From: UBA7662 sp943369355
GTDB taxonomy: Bacteria; Bacteroidota; Bacteroidia; UBA7662
Direction of reading: 5' to 3'
Assembly (NCBI GenBank): GCA_943369355.1
Contig: CALRMX020000001.1
Coordinates: 372,001-436,000, forward strand
Length of the DNA: 64,000 bases
The notes beneath the pieces were generated by a model, which searched no databases, had not been told where the DNA came from, and was given only the letters and a program-made list of their open reading frames with translations. The translations under genes were made by a program, and so were the position numbers. Below, in pieces: positions 62,221 to 64,000 of the stretch. Numbering within the stretch: position 1 is the first letter of the stretch; the number at the start of each line of letters is the position of its first letter.

Positions 62221-62992
62221 ACTACTAAAGAAATACGCTTTCTTCCACTGGCTCTATCAGTTGAAAATGATGTTTTCTCAATTCATCCGATTCCAGCCCA
62301 TTGCGATTGTCAAGGAAAGCCGTTGGTATGCTAAAGATTGGCGCTGGTATAGGTCGAACTTTAGGCTTAATCCAAATTTTGAACTGCGTTTTCGAGATAG
62401 ACTACCCATGATCGCCGATAAAACCAGCCACACTCCTTTGGATTCAATTTACTTCCATCAAGATAGCTGGGGAGTTCGCCAAATTGCACGCATTAATCCC
62501 GACCGGCACGTTGATGTGGGAAGTTCAGCCATGACGATGGTGATGGTTGCGCAATTTATACCGGTTACCATGGTAGATATACGTCCCTTACCTTACGAGG
62601 CGCCAGGTTTAACTTTTCAAGAGGGTAGCATACTCGATTTACCGTTCGAAAGTAATAGCGTTAGCTGTATTTCGTCTTTGTGTGTTGTAGAACATATTGG
62701 CCTGGGAAGGTATGGCGACCCGTTAGATGTGTGGGGAAGCGAAAAAGCGGTTAAAGAACTACAGCGCGTGGTTAAACCCGGAGGACACATTATTTTTTCA
62801 GTCCCTGTTGATGAACAAAATCGGATTTATTTCAATGCACACCGTGCGTTTACACCGAGTTATGTAGATCAACTCTTCTCGGATTGTAAGTGTGTGGAAG
62901 CTAAGTTTATCTACAGAGGCAGTTTGAATGATAAGTATGAACCTGCATTGGGATACGGGGTAGGTTTGTTTTTGTATCAAAAAAATGGCTGA
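62213..62992 (+). CDS. DUF268-type SAM methyltransferase
   Basis: 259 aa. The region ISSLCVVEHIGLGRYGDPLD followed by GSEKAVKELQRVVKPGGHIIFSVPV is the signature of DUF268/Methyltransf_11 enzymes from carbohydrate clusters. The SAM loop is VDVGSSAMTMVMVAQF. The N-terminal about 80 residues are basic and aromatic (WYAKDWRWYRSNFRL), perhaps binding a phosphorylated or acidic glycan. It overlaps the preceding methyltransferase by 8 bases and the following transferase by 8 bases, so the genes are coupled. Confidence 0.82.
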   Translation: MRELLKKYAFFHWLYQLKMMFSQFIRFQPIAIVKESRWYAKDWRWYRSNFRLNPNFELRFRDRLPMIADKTSHTPLDSIYFHQDSWGVRQIARINPDRHVDVGSSAMTMVMVAQFIPVTMVDIRPLPYEAPGLTFQEGSILDLPFESNSVSCISSLCVVEHIGLGRYGDPLDVWGSEKAVKELQRVVKPGGHIIFSVPVDEQNRIYFNAHRAFTPSYVDQLFSDCKCVEAKFIYRGSLNDKYEPALGYGVGLFLYQKNG

Positions 62993-63929
62993 GCCTATTC
63001 TTATATTCACCAAGGGAGGTGGTCGTTTAGGGAATCAGCTTTTCAACGTGGTTCACTTACTTGCTTGGCAAAAAGAATTGGCTCCACAAATGCGTATTTG
63101 TGTTTTTTCTTTCTGGCCGTATGCTTCCCTTTTTGAAATTACGGGTGGTAACCAAATCATGTTACAAGGAGAAGCACCAAAATGGATTAAGCTAATTCAT
63201 CAAATCTACAGTCGACTGCCCAACCCATGGAACAGGAGGTTCTTGAAACTGGTAGTAGCAATTCTACATCGCACAGCCCCTTTCTTCAAATTTACAAATC
63301 ACCTTTATCCAGAAACGGATCATATTGTCTTGGACTTAGATGATGCTCGCTTTAATGAAGCAATCGCGTACAACCCCAAGCACCTTCTTTCTGGTTGGTT
63401 GATTCGAAGTTGGAAACTTGTTGAGCAACATCAGCATGCTATTCGCGAAATTCTTCGTCCGCACTCAACGTTTGCCAAAGAGGTTACGGCAAAAATGAAG
63501 GAGATTAGAAAAAGTTACAGCTTCGTAGTTGGTATGCAAATACGCCATGGAGACTACCGCCACTGGCGAAATGGCGAATATTTTCATACTACCGAGGAAT
63601 ACGTAGCCTGGATGAATAGCATCTACAGAACATATTCCGACCAAAATGTGGTGTTTTTGGTAACCTCTGATGAATATCAAGATCCTGAACTTTTCAAGGG
63701 TCTACCCGTAGTATTTTCGAGTGGATCGGTGAACGTGGGAGGTCATTACATGCTAAGCATTTTGGAGTTAAGCGAATGCGACATTATTTGTGGCCCGAAT
63801 AGTACGTTTTCGGCTTGGGCAGCTTTGTTTGGCAACAAACCACTTTATTGGAAGAAGAAAGGTGAAAACTTTTTCGACCCTTCACAAAAATCATCTTTGT
63901 TCGATTTAAAAGACGGCTGGTTCATCTGA
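62985..63929 (+). CDS. GT11-like fucosyltransferase
   Basis: 314 aa. The early GGGRLGNQLFNVVHLLAW and the QIRHGDY motif (the HxRRxD-like GDP-fucose site), with SNSTFSAW-like GPNSTFSAWAALFGNKPLYW near the C-terminus, match alpha-1,2/alpha-1,6-fucosyltransferase folds (GT11). A first arginine of the RR pair is histidine (RHGD), so donor specificity is uncertain. No membrane helix; soluble. The stop overlaps the next gene start by one base. Confidence 0.82.
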   Translation: MAEPILIFTKGGGRLGNQLFNVVHLLAWQKELAPQMRICVFSFWPYASLFEITGGNQIMLQGEAPKWIKLIHQIYSRLPNPWNRRFLKLVVAILHRTAPFFKFTNHLYPETDHIVLDLDDARFNEAIAYNPKHLLSGWLIRSWKLVEQHQHAIREILRPHSTFAKEVTAKMKEIRKSYSFVVGMQIRHGDYRHWRNGEYFHTTEEYVAWMNSIYRTYSDQNVVFLVTSDEYQDPELFKGLPVVFSSGSVNVGGHYMLSILELSECDIICGPNSTFSAWAALFGNKPLYWKKKGENFFDPSQKSSLFDLKDGWFI

Positions 63930-64000
63930 TGAATACCGCGGTATTACTCCTCGTTTTTAATCGGCCCGAAACCACTAGAGAAGTATTGGGCCAAATTAGA
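63929..64000 (+). CDS. Glycosyltransferase, N-terminal fragment (continues beyond window)
   Basis: 24 codons are visible, beginning at an ATG that shares its first base with the preceding stop (TGATG). The fragment VLLLVFNRPETTREVLGQIR is the usual opening of GT2-like transferases of the capsule or LPS type. It continues past the window edge, so the class is provisional. Confidence 0.65.
   Translation, partial: MNTAVLLLVFNRPETTREVLGQIR

Noticed and set aside
1..64000. CRISPR array, insertion sequence, prophage or integrative element
   Set aside because: No repeated spacer-length units, transposase or integrase motifs, or tRNA-adjacent direct repeats were seen in either strand. The tRNA pair shows no disrupted ends.

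Overview
The window looks like a chromosomal segment from a member of the Bacteroidota, most probably a Cytophagales-type bacterium. Four things point there. Two secreted proteins end in type IX secretion (T9SS) type B sorting domains. Several lineage-typical families are present (DUF4199, DUF5683, BatA-like proteins, HU-CCDC81/SPOR, a PorE-like TPR/PD40/CRD/OmpA protein). Promoters repeatedly show the Bacteroidota -7 element TAnnTTTG, and there are few purine-rich Shine-Dalgarno sites. No insertion sequence, prophage, integrase or CRISPR array is visible. Most of the region is compact housekeeping DNA with short operons.

Layout. 1-1354: 3' part of a phosphohexomutase gene. 1366-1686: RNase P RNA. 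1768-3168: NtrC-type sigma-54 activator. 3249-7751 (minus): two related T9SS type B proteins with a guanine deaminase gene between them. 7897-13074 (plus): lepA, folD, queE and a PorE-like envelope protein. 13087-14695 (minus): kdsA and an AraC-type regulator with a degenerate receiver. 14889-17602 (plus): adenine deaminase, an alpha/beta hydrolase and a low-complexity lipoprotein. 17589-20336 (minus): hutI and isocitrate dehydrogenase. 20504-23999 (plus): an HtrA protease, then an arsenic cluster (acr3, arsR, arsC-like) with a candidate operator.

24051-24800 (minus): polyprenol-phosphate mannosyltransferase. 24966-25994 (plus): ruvB. 25999-28989 (minus): parA-parB-DUF5683-dapB. 29073-32062 (plus): an orphan oligopeptide-binding lipoprotein and a MATE exporter. 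32095-32436: divergent tRNA-Leu(GAG) and tRNA-Ser(TGA). 32526-36916 (minus): a heptaheme cytochrome/TPR lipoprotein, mltG, a thioesterase and a BrkB-family protein. 37022-39634 (plus): valS. 39638-46909 (minus): BatA-like protein, a dihydroorotase homologue lacking its metal ligands, an unknown acidic protein, two DUF4199 membrane proteins and two glycosyltransferases. 47004-49321 (plus): an Mpo1-like protein and an M1 peptidase lipoprotein. 49504-57765 (minus): a possible envelope-spanning module (giant TPR protein, outer-membrane barrel, HU-CCDC81/SPOR protein) and a TonB-dependent receptor. 57888-59761 (minus): tsaC/sua5-like gene and sucC. 59851-64000: start of a surface-polysaccharide cluster (flippase, two methyltransferases, a GT11-like transferase, a truncated glycosyltransferase).

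Themes. Much of the window serves the cell envelope: KDO synthesis, MltG, T9SS cargo, OmpA/SPOR proteins, polyprenol mannosylation and polysaccharide export. The least explained items are the TPR/barrel/SPOR operon, the heptaheme lipoprotein upstream of mltG, the metal-site-less dihydroorotase homologue, the receiver-less AraC regulator beside adenine deaminase, and several promoter elements that lie only 3-8 bases before start codons and suggest leaderless mRNAs. All assignments are from reading the sequence; no database search was run.
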